Shown here: positions 17,840 to 26,987 of the stretch, in pieces
Layout: every line of letters begins with the position of its first letter
How positions within the stretch are numbered: the first letter of the stretch is position 1
Assembly: GCF_014203735.1 (NCBI RefSeq)
Contig: NZ_JACHJQ010000006.1
Location: 505,698-569,697, forward strand
DNA length: 64,000 bases
Origin: Actinophytocola algeriensis
GTDB taxonomy: Bacteria > Actinomycetota > Actinomycetes > Mycobacteriales > Pseudonocardiaceae
Direction: 5' to 3'
Translations under genes and position numbers: made by a program
The notes under the pieces: model-generated
The model's input: the letters and a program-made list of their open reading frames with translations, nothing else
The model's database searches: none
Told to the model about the DNA's origin: nothing

Positions 17840-19210
17840 ATGGCAGATTCGTGGACCAGTTCGTCGGTCGACGCGCACCTGGACTGGACGCCGGGCAGCG
17901 GGCGCACCCAGCTCGCGCACGCCATCCGCGCCGCGATCCGCGACGGCCGGTGGCGGCCGGGCTCCGTCGTGCCGTCCACCCGCGCGCTCGCCGCCGACCT
18001 CGGCGTCGCCAGGGGGACGGTCACCCGCGTGTACGCCGACCTCGCCGCCGAGGGCTACCTGCGGACCAGCCAGGGCGCGCCGACCAGGGTCGCGACCGCG
18101 GGCGCGGCGCCGCTGTCGTCGCCGGACCCCGCGTACACGCCGGGGACGACGCGCCGCTGGACGCTCCTGGCCGGCAGGCCGGACGTGTCGCTGTTCCCGC
18201 GTGACCAGTGGCTGACGTCGACCCGGCGGGTGCTGACCAACGCACCGCACGAGATCTTCGGCTACGGCGAGCAGCGCGGGTCACTCGTGTTGCGCACGAT
18301 GCTCGCCGCGTACCTCGGCCGCAGCCGCGGCGTGCTGGCTGACCCGGCGCGGATCGTGGTCGTCGCGGGCTTCACGCACGCCATCACCGTGCTGGGGCGC
18401 GCGTTCGCCGACCTCGGCATGACCGAGACCGCGTTCGAGGACCCGTCGATCGACCGGTTCCGGCACTTCGCGGCGGTCGCCGGGCAGAAGGTCGTCGGCG
18501 TGCCGGTGGACGACGAGGGGCTGGTGGTCGACCGGCTGTCGAGCCCCGCGGTGGTCGTCACCCCGGCCCACCAGGCGCCGCTCGGGGTCACGATGGCGCC
18601 CGGCCGCCGCACGGCACTGGCCCGCTCCGGCGCGGTCATCGTGGAGGACGACTACGACGGCGAGTTCCGCTTCGACCGCCAGCAGGTCGGCGCGCTGCAG
18701 GCACTCGCGCCCGAGCGGGTGGTGTACGCGGGCACGGCCAGCAAGACTCTCGCGCCGTCGCTGCGCCTCGGGTGGCTGGTGCTGCCGAGGTTCCTGGTGG
18801 ATCCGGTGATCGCCGCGCTGGAGAGCACCGGTGTGCAGCCGCCGATGCTGGACCAGCTCGCGCTGGCCGACCTGATCAGCTCCGGTGCGTTCGACCGGCA
18901 CGTGCGCAGGTGCAGGCTGGAGTACCGGGCGCGGCGGGACCGGCTCGCGGCGGCGCTGCCCGCGCACCTGACGCCACGCGGGATCCCAGCCGGGCTGGCG
19001 CTGTTCGTGCCGCTGTCCGCGGCGGCCGAGGCGGCGGTACCCGCCTCGGCCGCACGGCACTCACTGACCATCGAACCGGTCAGCCCGCACGCGATCCGCA
19101 CCACGGACCCGTCGACCGGCCTGATGATCGGCTACGCGGCCTCGTCGAAGGCGTCGTTCGGCGGTGCGCTGGCCGCGTTGCGGGGCGTGCTGCGGGACGT
19201 GTCACCGTGA
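17840..19210 (+). CDS. MocR-type (GntR-HTH / aminotransferase-fold) transcriptional regulator
   Basis: 456 residues. Residues about 20-85 are a GntR winged helix (RTQLAHAIRAAIRDGRWRPGSVVPSTRALAADLGVARGTVTRVYADLAAEGYL). The rest is a class-I aminotransferase-like domain with the PLP pocket: VEDDYDGEFRFDR and YAGTASKTLAPSLRLGW, where the lysine of SKTLAP is the Schiff-base residue. Such proteins sense PLP or an amino-acid derivative. The divergent AhpD-like gene is the likely target, because its start lies 46 bases away. Confidence 0.9.
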   Translation: MADSWTSSSVDAHLDWTPGSGRTQLAHAIRAAIRDGRWRPGSVVPSTRALAADLGVARGTVTRVYADLAAEGYLRTSQGAPTRVATAGAAPLSSPDPAYTPGTTRRWTLLAGRPDVSLFPRDQWLTSTRRVLTNAPHEIFGYGEQRGSLVLRTMLAAYLGRSRGVLADPARIVVVAGFTHAITVLGRAFADLGMTETAFEDPSIDRFRHFAAVAGQKVVGVPVDDEGLVVDRLSSPAVVVTPAHQAPLGVTMAPGRRTALARSGAVIVEDDYDGEFRFDRQQVGALQALAPERVVYAGTASKTLAPSLRLGWLVLPRFLVDPVIAALESTGVQPPMLDQLALADLISSGAFDRHVRRCRLEYRARRDRLAAALPAHLTPRGIPAGLALFVPLSAAAEAAVPASAARHSLTIEPVSPHAIRTTDPSTGLMIGYAASSKASFGGALAALRGVLRDVSP

Positions 19211-19987
19211 CCGGCGGCGCAGCGTGCGGTCGTAGTCGCCGAACCGCGCCTTCGCGATGACGGCCCGGTCCGGACTGCGCAGCACGATGCCCTCCGGCAG
19301 GCCACCCGCCTCGTCGTCGAGCGCGCTCCGCGTCGCGGGCAGGTGCTCGGCGAGGAAGGCCCTGGTCTTGTCCAGCTCCTTCGGCAGCTCCGTACCATCC
19401 ACCTGGAACAGTCGCGGGGTGAGCGCGAAGCCGTCCCGCGCCGCGGTGCCGGCGAGCGCGTCCTCGTCGAGGTACGACTGGCCGCCGCCGTCGCGCCAGG
19501 TGGAGATCGCCGCCGCGTCCTGCCGCAGCACAGCGCGGTGGTCCGGGATCACCGCCACGTCGAACAGGCGGAAACCCACCGCCTTGGCACCGGTGTACTG
19601 CTTGCTCGCGGCGGTCACCTTGCCGCCGTAGACCTCGAGGAAGTGCACCCGCACGCAGTCGTCGGTGACCGGCGCCAGTCCCGAGGCCACCTCCCGCAGT
19701 GCCGCGACGATGCCCTGTGCCGGGTTCCAGATCAGGTCACCCTTGGCGTACAACAGCTCTTCGCGGCTGCCCAGCAGGAAAGTCCCGTCCGGCAAGGAGA
19801 TGATGCGCGAGTTGGTGCCGTCGACCTTCTCGGTGCCGAGCACCGGACCCGGGAACGCGACGGTGTCGTCCTCGATCAGGCTGCCGTTCCCGGGGTCCAG
19901 CGCGTGGTAGGTCGGGATCGACGGGTACTTGGTCATCGAGTTGAGGGCGCCGAGATCGGCCGCCCGCACGTCGAACTGCTCCTCCAT
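19202..19987 (-). CDS. Rnl2-type RNA ligase family protein
   Basis: 261 residues from ATG 19987. The adenylylation motif is GTEKVDGTNSRI with Lys54 (KxDG). It is followed by LGSREELLYAKGD, VHFLEVYGGKVTAASKQYT (motif IV-like EVYG) and a C-terminal GIVLRSPDRAVIAKARFGDYDR that gives motif V, K-x-K-like. This is the nucleotidyltransferase core of Rnl2/DraRnl-type ATP-dependent RNA ligases; length fits. An alternative GTG start at 19969 has GGAGGAG at ideal distance and would lose six residues. The gene overlaps the tail of mocR by 9 bases, in convergence. No kinase/phosphatase partner (Pnkp-like) is adjacent, so the repair context is unknown. Confidence 0.82.
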   Translation of the reverse strand: MEEQFDVRAADLGALNSMTKYPSIPTYHALDPGNGSLIEDDTVAFPGPVLGTEKVDGTNSRIISLPDGTFLLGSREELLYAKGDLIWNPAQGIVAALREVASGLAPVTDDCVRVHFLEVYGGKVTAASKQYTGAKAVGFRLFDVAVIPDHRAVLRQDAAAISTWRDGGGQSYLDEDALAGTAARDGFALTPRLFQVDGTELPKELDKTRAFLAEHLPATRSALDDEAGGLPEGIVLRSPDRAVIAKARFGDYDRTLRRRSR

Positions 19988-20060
19988 GGCGAGGATGATC
20001 GCAGCGCTCTTCGCCCGGCGCGATCGGTTTAGGCACCTCCGGCCCGGGTAGGCCCGTGCC

Positions 20061-20693
20061 ATGACGCAGCTGGTACTCGACACGGCGGGCGCGCACCTCG
20101 ACGCGGACGTGGTTGTGCCGGACGGTGCGTACGGGGTGGTGTTGTTCGCACATGGGAGTGGGAGTTCGCGGCACAGTCCTCGCAACCGGGCGGTGGCCGA
20201 CGAGCTGAACCGGCGTGGGCTGGCCACGGTGTTGATGGACTTGCTGACAGCAGAGGAGGACCGGGCGGACGGTGGGCCTCGGTTCGACATCGTTCTGCTG
20301 GCGGAGCGGTTGGTCGGGGCGATCGACCGGTTGACCGCGGAGCCTTCGACGGCTCGGTTGGCCCTGGGGCTGTTCGGCGCCAGCACCGGCGGCGCGGCCG
20401 CCTTGGTGGCGGCTGCTGCCCGGCCTTCCGCGGTGCGGGCGGTGGTGTGTCGTGGTGGCCGGCCCGATCTGGCCGGCGCCGCTCTGGTCGAGGTTCGTTC
20501 GCCCACGCTGTTGATCGTGGGTGAGTTCGACCCGATGGTGGCGGATCTGAACGAGCGGGCCCGGAATGTGCTTTCGGCGCCTTCGGAGATGCGGGTCGTC
20601 CCCGGGGCTTCGCACCTGTTCGAGGAGCCCGGGACCTTGGAGGAGGTCGCCGCGCAGGCGGCGGACTGGTTCACCGGGGCGTTGCGGGCCTGA
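20061..20693 (+). CDS. Dienelactone-hydrolase-type alpha/beta hydrolase
   Basis: 210 residues without signal peptide. The strand GVVLFAHGSGSSRHSPRN supplies the oxyanion region, LGLFGASTGGAAAL holds nucleophile Ser108, LLIVGEFDPMV gives the acid Asp and VVPGASHLFEEPG the catalytic His. Short proteins with this arrangement are frequently encoded with phosphoribosyltransferases, but that domain is absent here. It is divergent from the RNA ligase gene (73 bases between starts), so the two may share a control region. Confidence 0.84.
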   Translation: MTQLVLDTAGAHLDADVVVPDGAYGVVLFAHGSGSSRHSPRNRAVADELNRRGLATVLMDLLTAEEDRADGGPRFDIVLLAERLVGAIDRLTAEPSTARLALGLFGASTGGAAALVAAAARPSAVRAVVCRGGRPDLAGAALVEVRSPTLLIVGEFDPMVADLNERARNVLSAPSEMRVVPGASHLFEEPGTLEEVAAQAADWFTGALRA

Positions 20694-20738
20694 GTCGCCG
20701 CAGCTCGCTTTGACCCCGGGCGGTGGGCTTTCTGCCCC

Positions 20739-21311
20739 TCAGGCGAGGGTTGCCGCTGCTGCTTTCAGTTCTGCCAGCGCTTCTCGTGCCAGGGTGGCGA
20801 ACTTCTCTTCGCACGACGGGGACACCCATCGCTCGAAGGCTCGCACGAAGGCCAGGCTTCCTACTTCGGCTGCCAGGCCTGCCGTCGGGTCGGCCACTCC
20901 GCGTTCGCGCAGCGCGGTCGCCATGGCCGCCGTCAGTCGGGCCAGTTTGAGCAGCTCGCGTTCTCGCAGGTCGTCGTTCGCGTCGATGACGGACTGGCGT
21001 TGCCGGACGAACTCGCGCCGGTCCTGGCCGAACACCGCCGCTGCCGACTCCAGTGCCGCCGTGACCGCGTCCAGCGGTGTGGCCCCGGTGGGGGCGGCCT
21101 TGATCGCGTCGGTGAACAGGCGGGTCAGTTGGTCCTGGCCGAGGAACAGGACCTCGCGTTTGTCCGCGTAGTGCCGGAAGAACGTCCGCTTCGTCAGGCC
21201 CGCTCGATCGGTGATCTCCGCGACCGTGGTCCTGTCATAGCCCTGGCCGACGAACAGCTCCAGCGCGGCCTGCGTCAGCCGCTCCTGCGCGTTCGGTTCC
21301 CATCGAGCCAT
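20739..21311 (-). CDS. TetR-family transcriptional repressor
   Basis: 190 residues. The N-terminal helix-turn-helix is clear: AQERLTQAALELFVGQGYDRTTVAEITDRAGLTKRTFFRHYADK. The rest is an all-helical ligand-binding domain with no specific motif. It is divergent from the NAD(P)-binding protein at 21399, and a perfect 19-base inverted repeat lies between them; that makes it a near-certain local repressor of both genes. The ligand is unknown. Confidence 0.93.
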   Translation of the reverse strand: MARWEPNAQERLTQAALELFVGQGYDRTTVAEITDRAGLTKRTFFRHYADKREVLFLGQDQLTRLFTDAIKAAPTGATPLDAVTAALESAAAVFGQDRREFVRQRQSVIDANDDLRERELLKLARLTAAMATALRERGVADPTAGLAAEVGSLAFVRAFERWVSPSCEEKFATLAREALAELKAAAATLA

Positions 21312-21326
21312 GGGGCCAGCCTAGCG

Positions 21327-21381
21327 TGATGACACTTGGTGTCGTCAGTGCTAGCGTTGGTTACGACACCAAGTGTCATCA
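21327..21381. promoter_or_regulatory. TetR operator pair between divergent genes
   Basis: A perfect 19-base inverted repeat: TGATGACACTTGGTGTCGT at 21327-21345 and its complement at 21363-21381, with a 17-base spacer. Each arm holds its own dyad GACAC-N3-GTGTC (21331-21343 and 21365-21377). This is what two TetR-dimer sites would look like, placed to block both promoters. The right arm ends 5 bases before the GGAGG of the downstream gene. Confidence 0.8.
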
Positions 21382-21398
21382 CTGAGGAGGATCTCTCA

Positions 21399-22292
21399 AT
21401 GCGTGTCTTCGTCACCGGTGCCAGCGGGCACCTCGGCTCCGCCGTCGTCCCTGAGCTGCTCAAGGCTGGTCACTCCGTCGTCGGGCTCGCTCGATCCGAC
21501 GCCTCCGCCGCCGTCCTCGCCGACTGGGGTGCCCACGTCCGGCGTGGTGACCTCGACGACCTCGACGGGCTCCGCGAGGCGGCCGCCGCCTCGGACGGTG
21601 TGGTGCACCTCGCCTTCAAGCACGACCTCTTGGCCACCGGCGACTACTCGGGTGCGGTCGACGCCGATCTCGCTGCTGTGCGGGCGCTCGCGGAGGGACT
21701 CGAGGGCTCCGGCGCGCCCTTCGTCGGAACCTCCGGGACGGCCATGCTCGCCGGGCTGAACCGCGTTGGCACCGAGGACGACGTGCTCGGCTCCGGGGCG
21801 CGGATCGACGCCGAGAACGTGCTCACGGCGTTCGCCGGGCGTGGGGTCCGGCCCTCTGTTGTCCGGCTGCCGCCCGTTGTGCACAGCACGCTCGACACGA
21901 CCGGCTTCGTCCGGACGCTGATCGCTGCCGCTCGTGCCGCTGGACGGTCCGGGTATCTCGGCGACGGTGCCAACCGCTGGCCCTCGGTCCACACCCTCGA
22001 CGCCGCCCGCCTCTACCGTCTGGCACTGGAGGAGGCGCCGGCCGGCACGCGGCTGCATGCCGTCGACGACGAGGGGGTGCCGTTCCGGCAGATCGCCGAG
22101 GGCATCGGGCGGCACCTGGGTCTGCCGACCGTGAGCATCCCGGCCGACGAAGCGCCCACTCACTTCGGGTGGCTGGCCGGCTTCGTCGGGATCGACAACC
22201 CGACGTCCGCCGAGCTCACCAGGGAGCGGTTCGGCTGGGTGCCCGCCGGGCCGGGACTTCTCGACGACCTCGGCAGCTACTTCTCCGGCTGA
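21399..22292 (+). CDS. NAD(P)-dependent epimerase/reductase (extended SDR)
   Basis: 297 residues from ATG 21399, with GGAGG at 21386; the longer frame to 21336 would run through the operator. The Rossmann motif is VTGASGHLGSAVVPELL (TGxxGxxG), with LDDLDGLREAAAASDGVVHLAF following in the usual order. It resembles SDR family proteins of the YbjT/NmrA-like or extended type; the YxxxK motif is not obvious, so the catalytic class is uncertain. Expression is probably lifted when the divergent TetR protein releases its operator. The gene end overlaps the converging GNAT gene by 16 bases. Confidence 0.85.
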   Translation: MRVFVTGASGHLGSAVVPELLKAGHSVVGLARSDASAAVLADWGAHVRRGDLDDLDGLREAAAASDGVVHLAFKHDLLATGDYSGAVDADLAAVRALAEGLEGSGAPFVGTSGTAMLAGLNRVGTEDDVLGSGARIDAENVLTAFAGRGVRPSVVRLPPVVHSTLDTTGFVRTLIAAARAAGRSGYLGDGANRWPSVHTLDAARLYRLALEEAPAGTRLHAVDDEGVPFRQIAEGIGRHLGLPTVSIPADEAPTHFGWLAGFVGIDNPTSAELTRERFGWVPAGPGLLDDLGSYFSG

Positions 22293-22810
22293 TCACGCCA
22301 TTCCCGCCGGTTCAGCGCGTAGACGACATCGCCTTCGTCCGCGCCCGGCAGTGGGTCCGGCCAGTCGCCGTGGAACGTGTGCACGTGGCGCAGCCCGGCC
22401 TTCTCCAGCACTCGCCGGGAACCGGTGTTGACCGCCATCGTCGTCGCCACCACCCGGGGTAGTCCCAATTCCTCGAACGCCCGCCGCACCAGGACGCGCG
22501 CGCCCTCGGTGGCGAGGCCGCGGCCCCAGCACGACGGCAACAGCCGGTAGCCCAGCTCGACGTCACCCGGGTCGAGGCCCACGCTCGTCGCGGGCCGCAG
22601 GGAGAACCAGCCGATGAACTCCGGTGCGTCCGCGGCGAACTGACCCATCCCGGCGGGCAGGTCCACGTACTCACGCAGGATCGCGGGCAGGGTCGACGAC
22701 TCGACCACTGCCCGCGGTTCCGGGTCCCCGATGTACCGCATCACCTCGGCGTCGCCGTGCAGGCGGGCGAGCCCGTCGACGTCCGCCGAGGTGAAACGCC
22801 GCAGTATCAC
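22277..22810 (-). CDS. GNAT-family N-acetyltransferase (RimJ/RimL-like)
   Basis: 177 residues. The sequence fits the acetyltransf_3 type: LRRFTSADVDGLARLHGDAEVMRYIG start, VELGYRLLPSCWGRGLATEGARVLVRRAFEELGLPRVVA (the CoA-binding motif A, with Q/RxxGxG/A appearing as GRGLATEG) and NTGSRRVLEKAGLRHV. It acetylates a small molecule or a protein N-terminus in the cytoplasm; the acceptor is unknown. Its ATG overlaps the htpG stop by four bases (ATGA), so it is translationally coupled to the chaperone gene. Confidence 0.88.
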   Translation of the reverse strand: MILRRFTSADVDGLARLHGDAEVMRYIGDPEPRAVVESSTLPAILREYVDLPAGMGQFAADAPEFIGWFSLRPATSVGLDPGDVELGYRLLPSCWGRGLATEGARVLVRRAFEELGLPRVVATTMAVNTGSRRVLEKAGLRHVHTFHGDWPDPLPGADEGDVVYALNRREWRDQPEK

Positions 22811-24633
22811 AGGGTTTTCGACAGCCTCGTCGCCATCAGCTTCGTGAAGCGGGACGGGTCGGCCAGGTCGCCGCCCTCCGCGAGCAGGGCCATGCCGTAC
22901 AGCAGCTCGGCGACCTCAGCGAGGTCCGGCTTCTCGGCAGCCTGGGCGTCCCGCAGCGCGAGCACGAACTCGTGCTTCGGGTTCAGCTCGAGGATGCGCT
23001 TGATCTGCGGCATCGGCTGCCCCATCGAGCGGTACATCTTCTCCAGCGTCGGCGTCAGGTCGTAGGTGTCGCCGACGATGCACGCGGGTGAGGTGGTCAG
23101 CCGCGACGACAGGCGCACCTCCTTCACCTGCTCGTCCAAAGTGGACTTCAGCCAGCCGAGGAGGCCCTCGAACTCCTTCTCCTGCTCGGGGTCCTTCTCG
23201 TCCTCGAGGTCGACCTGACCCTTGGCGATCGACTGGAACTTCCTGCCGCTGAACTCGGGTACGGCGTCGACCCACATCTCGTCGATGGGGTCGGTCAGGA
23301 TCAGCACCTCGTAACCCTTGGCCTGGAAGGCTTCCAGGTGCGGCGAGTTCTCCACGGCCGTGCGGGACTCGCCGGTGAGGTAGTAGATCTCCTCCTGGCC
23401 CTCCTTCATCCGCTCCACGTAGTCGGCGAGCCTCGTCTGGCCCTCCGCCGCGTGGGTGGAGTCGAACGAGCAGATCTCCAGGATCGCCTCGCGGTTCTCC
23501 ACGTCGTCCAGCAGGCCCTCCTTGACCGCCTTGCCGAACTCGCCCCAGAACGTCTCGTACTTCTCCGACGGCAGCGCCTTGACCGTCTGCAGCACCTTCT
23601 TCACCAGCCTGCGCCGGATGCGCTCGATCTGCCGGTCCTGCTGGAGGATCTCGCGCGACACGTTCAGCGACAGGTCCTGCGCGTCGACGACACCCTTGAC
23701 GAACCGCAGGTACTCCGGCATCAGCGCTTCGCAGTCGTCCATGATGAACACGCGCTTGACGTACAGCTGCACGCCGCGCTTGCGCTCCCGCATGAACAGG
23801 TCGAACGGCGCCTTGGCGGGCAGGAACAGCAGCGCCTGGTACTCGAAGGTGCCCTCGGCCTGCAGCCGGAACGTCTCGAGCGGCGCCTGCCAGTCGTGGC
23901 TGATGTGCTTGTAGAACTCGGAGTACTCCTCCTCGGTCGCGTCCGAGCGCGCCCAGAGGGCCTTCATCGAGTTCAGCGTGTCCTCGCCGAGGCGGACCGG
24001 CCAGGTGATGAAGTCCGAGTACCGCTTGACGATCTCGGTCAGCTTCGCCTTGTCCGCGTAGTCGTAGAGGCGGTCCTCGGTGTCCTCCGGCTTGAGGTGC
24101 AGCGTGACCGAGGTGCCCTGGGGCGCGTCCTCGAACGGCTCGATCGTGTACGTGCCCTCGCCAGCCGACTCCCAGCGCACCCCCTCGGTGGTCCCGGCCC
24201 TGCGGGTCACCAGCGTGACCTTGTCGGCCACCATGAAGCTCGAGTAGAAGCCGACGCCGAACTGACCGATCAGCTCACCGGTCTGCGACTCCTTCGACTC
24301 CTTCAGCTTCGCGAGGAACTCGGCGGTGCCGGACTTGGCGATGGTGCCGATGAGGTTGACCACGTCGTCACGGCTCATGCCGATGCCGTTGTCGCGCACG
24401 GTGAGGGTCCGGGCGACCGGGTCGGGGGTCAGCTCGATGTGGAGATCGGACGTGTCGACGTCCAGCTCCTTGTCGCGGAACGCCTCCAGGCGAAGCTTGT
24501 CGAGCGCGTCGGACGCGTTCGAGACGAGCTCGCGCAGGAAGGTGTCCTTGTTCGAGTACACCGAGTGGATCATCAACTGCAGCAGCTGGCGCGCCTCGGA
24601 CTGGAACTCGAGCGTCTCGGCCTCAGCAGTCAC
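22807..24633 (-). CDS. htpG: Chaperone HtpG (Hsp90 family)
   Basis: 608 residues, within the usual range for bacterial Hsp90. The N-terminal GHKL ATPase has [44 protein letters not shown] and [16 protein letters not shown]. The middle domain carries the catalytic arginine region ([17 protein letters not shown]). The C-terminal dimerisation domain ends in a short KTL. HtpG is a cytosolic ATP-dependent chaperone. Upstream (24634-24823) I find no CIRCE or HAIR element, so HrcA/HspR control is not supported by the sequence. A GNAT gene follows with a four-base overlap. Confidence 0.97.
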
Positions 24634-24764
24634 GGGTGTCCCCCCTCAATCAACAAGAATTTCGACCGCACGATTTTACGGTGTCGCCTCCGGGCGCTGC
24701 GCACCGGCGAGCGTAGCGAGCCGATTCGGCACTGTTCACCCACTGTTCAGTCCAACGGAGGGTT

Positions 24765-24794
24765 CTTGCTTATGCAAGCGAAGCAATACTTCGC
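24765..24794. promoter_or_regulatory. Two abutting small inverted repeats in the htpG / PHP-protein gap
   Basis: CTTGC-ttat-GCAAG at 24765-24778 runs directly into GCGAAG-caata-CTTCGC at 24778-24794, sharing one base, 30 bases before the ATG at 24824. They could be operators or a leader hairpin of the PHP-domain gene. Seen in sequence; the function is a guess. Confidence 0.35.
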
Positions 24795-24823
24795 GCTGGT
24801 CACAGCACGAATGGAGCAGCCGC

Positions 24824-26545
24824 ATGGGCGCCGGACACGATCATGAGCACCACCATCACCACGACCTCGAGCCGGTAGCAGGCAGCTGGCGAGACGAGGC
24901 CGACGACCGGCCGCTGTCGGTCGCGCGCCGCCGGTTCCTCACCGGCATGGGCGTCGCCGCGGCGGCGACCGCGGTGGGCACCGGCACCGCGGCGGCCGAC
25001 GACCACGGCAGCGACCACGGCCATCGCGGCGACCACCAGCACGGGCCGCGCAACCCGTGGCGACCCGGTGACCGCTGGTACGCGGGCGACCACCACATCC
25101 ACACCAAGTACTCCCCCGACGCGCAGTACGAGGTCGCGACGCAGGTCGCCAACGCGCGCGAGTACGGCCTCGACTGGGTCGTGATCACCGACCACGGCGG
25201 CGTCGCGCACCAGAAGTTCTCGATCGACCAGGTCGCCCCGGACATCGAGCGCGCACGCAGGCAGTACCGCGACACCCTCGTCTACCAGGGCCTGGAGTGG
25301 AACATCCCGGGCGCGGAGCACGCGACGGTGTTCCTGCCGCCGGGCCGCGACACCGTCGACATCCTCCGCGCGTTCGAGGCGGCCTACGACGGCGGCGTCC
25401 TGTCGACGCCGGTCGCGAACGGCGGCCGGGGGCTCATCCAGCGCGCCACCTCGGCCGACGGCGAGCCCTACGCGCTGGCCGCGCTGCGGTACCTCGACGC
25501 GCAGGTCTTCGCGGGCCGCACCGAGATCGCGCTCATGCTGGCCAACCACCCGGCCCGCCGCGGTGTCGACAGCCCACACGAGCTGCGCGGCTGGCGGGAC
25601 GCGGCCCCGGACGTGGCGATCGGCATGGAGGGCGCGCCCGGTCACCAGGCCGCCGCGATCACCTCGGCCAACGGCGGCCGGGGCGCAGGCCGCGGCTACT
25701 ACGACGGCTCGCCGGGCGCCGACAGCTTCCCCGGCTACGCGCCGACCGCGACCGAGAACCCGTACCGCGGCTATGGCGGCTTCGACTGGATGACCGCGAA
25801 GCTCGGCGGCCTGTGGGACTCGATGCTCGCCGAGGGCAGGCCGTGGACGATCACCGCGACCTCCGACAGCCACCAGAACTTCGCCGACACGTTCGTGCCG
25901 GGGTCGCAGAACCACGACCAGACCGGCAGCCGCGGCGCACCCGTCGACTCCGGTACGCGCCAGGTGTACGGCGACTTCTGGCCGGGCCAGTACAGCAGCA
26001 CGCTCGTCGGCGCCACCTCGCGGTCCTATGTGGACATCATGCGCGGGCTGCGGGCCGGCAAGGTGGTCGCGGTGCACGGCAGGCTGATCGACGGGCTGGA
26101 CCTGCGGGTGCGTGCGAAGTCCGACGGTGACACCCGAGGCGTGTCGACCGGCGGGCGCACGTTCGTGCGGCGCGGCACCGACGTCGAGGTGACGATCGAG
26201 GTCACCCTCGCGAGCCGCCCGAACTTCGCCGGTGCCGTGCCGAAGCTCGCGAAGGTCGACCTGGTCGCGGGCCCGGTCACTGGCCCGGCCGCCGACCGCG
26301 ACGCGATGACCGCGCCGGAGACGAAGGTCGTCGAGACGTTCGCGGTGCCTGGCCGCGCCACGGGCAAGGTCCGGTTCACGCACGTCTTCCGCAACGTGGA
26401 CCGCGCGTTCTACCTGCGGCTGCGGGGCAGCGACGGCAACCGCCTCGACTCGGCGGGCAACCCGATGATGGACGTGCTCGGCGACGACGACCCGTGGTCG
26501 GACCTGTGGTTCTACGCGAACCCGGTGTTCGTGGACGTCGTCTGA
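24824..26545 (+). CDS. Tat-exported PHP-domain metallohydrolase (CehA/McbA-like) with His-rich N-terminus
   Basis: 573 residues from ATG 24824, where GGAG lies 9 bases upstream; earlier in-frame ATGs lie over htpG. The N-terminus is unusual: GHDHEHHHHHDLEP precedes a twin-arginine signal ARRRFLTGMGVAAAA and AAA cleavage site. The linker after it is again His/Asp-rich (DDHGSDHGHRGDHQHGP). The PHP fold follows: YAGDHHIHTKYSPDA (HxH motif), VITDHGG, GLEWNIPG, ANHPARRG, ATSDSHQNF. These are the metal-binding histidines and aspartates of the PHP family, which usually bind two or three ions. Expected location is outside the membrane. It is followed by, and overlaps by one base, a small gene with a Cys/His tail. 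Confidence 0.85.
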   Translation: MGAGHDHEHHHHHDLEPVAGSWRDEADDRPLSVARRRFLTGMGVAAAATAVGTGTAAADDHGSDHGHRGDHQHGPRNPWRPGDRWYAGDHHIHTKYSPDAQYEVATQVANAREYGLDWVVITDHGGVAHQKFSIDQVAPDIERARRQYRDTLVYQGLEWNIPGAEHATVFLPPGRDTVDILRAFEAAYDGGVLSTPVANGGRGLIQRATSADGEPYALAALRYLDAQVFAGRTEIALMLANHPARRGVDSPHELRGWRDAAPDVAIGMEGAPGHQAAAITSANGGRGAGRGYYDGSPGADSFPGYAPTATENPYRGYGGFDWMTAKLGGLWDSMLAEGRPWTITATSDSHQNFADTFVPGSQNHDQTGSRGAPVDSGTRQVYGDFWPGQYSSTLVGATSRSYVDIMRGLRAGKVVAVHGRLIDGLDLRVRAKSDGDTRGVSTGGRTFVRRGTDVEVTIEVTLASRPNFAGAVPKLAKVDLVAGPVTGPAADRDAMTAPETKVVETFAVPGRATGKVRFTHVFRNVDRAFYLRLRGSDGNRLDSAGNPMMDVLGDDDPWSDLWFYANPVFVDVV

Positions 26546-26961
26546 TGGGGTGGTGGTCCGCCGCGGGCTCCTGTGTGGACGAACTGGCCGCGGACGTGGT
26601 GTGCACGCACGTGGACCGCTCGGCCGTGGTGGCGACGACCGTGCTCGTCGCCAGGGGTGTGCCGACGGGCGGGCACGCCCCGCTGGACGGCCCACCCGAC
26701 GGGGCACGGGCGGTCCGGTTCCCCGGGCAGGACCGCCTGACGGGCGTGCACCCGGCCGCGGCGATCACCGCGCTGTCGGAGATCGACGAGGTCGTCGGGA
26801 TCGGGGTGCCGGTCGCGCCGGACACCCCGGTGGACACACGCGGCTTCCTCCGGCCGACATACCAGTCGGGCAGGCTCGTCCTGCTCGTCGAACCGGCCGC
26901 GGGCGGTGTCCTGCGGCCGAGTGAGATCGAACAACCCCACCAGTGCTGTGGTGGGCACTGA
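26545..26961 (+). CDS. Hypothetical protein with C-terminal HQCCGGH motif
   Basis: 138 residues from ATG 26545, which overlaps the stop of the PHP gene as TGATG. I do not recognise the family. It has no signal peptide and no membrane segment. Cysteines occur at residue 10 (AAGSCVDEL) and near 22, and the end of the chain is HQCCGGH, a likely metal site. The body has alternating short hydrophobic strands (VVATTVLVARG, ITALSEIDEVVGIG). Because it is coupled to a secreted metallohydrolase whose N-terminus is His-rich, a role in metal supply or folding of that enzyme is a reasonable guess, nothing more. Confidence 0.7.
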   Translation: MGWWSAAGSCVDELAADVVCTHVDRSAVVATTVLVARGVPTGGHAPLDGPPDGARAVRFPGQDRLTGVHPAAAITALSEIDEVVGIGVPVAPDTPVDTRGFLRPTYQSGRLVLLVEPAAGGVLRPSEIEQPHQCCGGH

Positions 26962-26987
26962 GTCAGCGCTGGACAACGGAGGACTCC

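Noticed and set aside
17329-18024. Longer start for the AhpD-like protein at 18024
   Set aside because: It would overlap the divergent MocR gene by about 180 bases and add Arg/Ser-rich sequence not found in the family.
24634-24823. CIRCE or HAIR heat-shock operator before htpG
   Set aside because: Neither consensus is present; only unrelated small inverted repeats.
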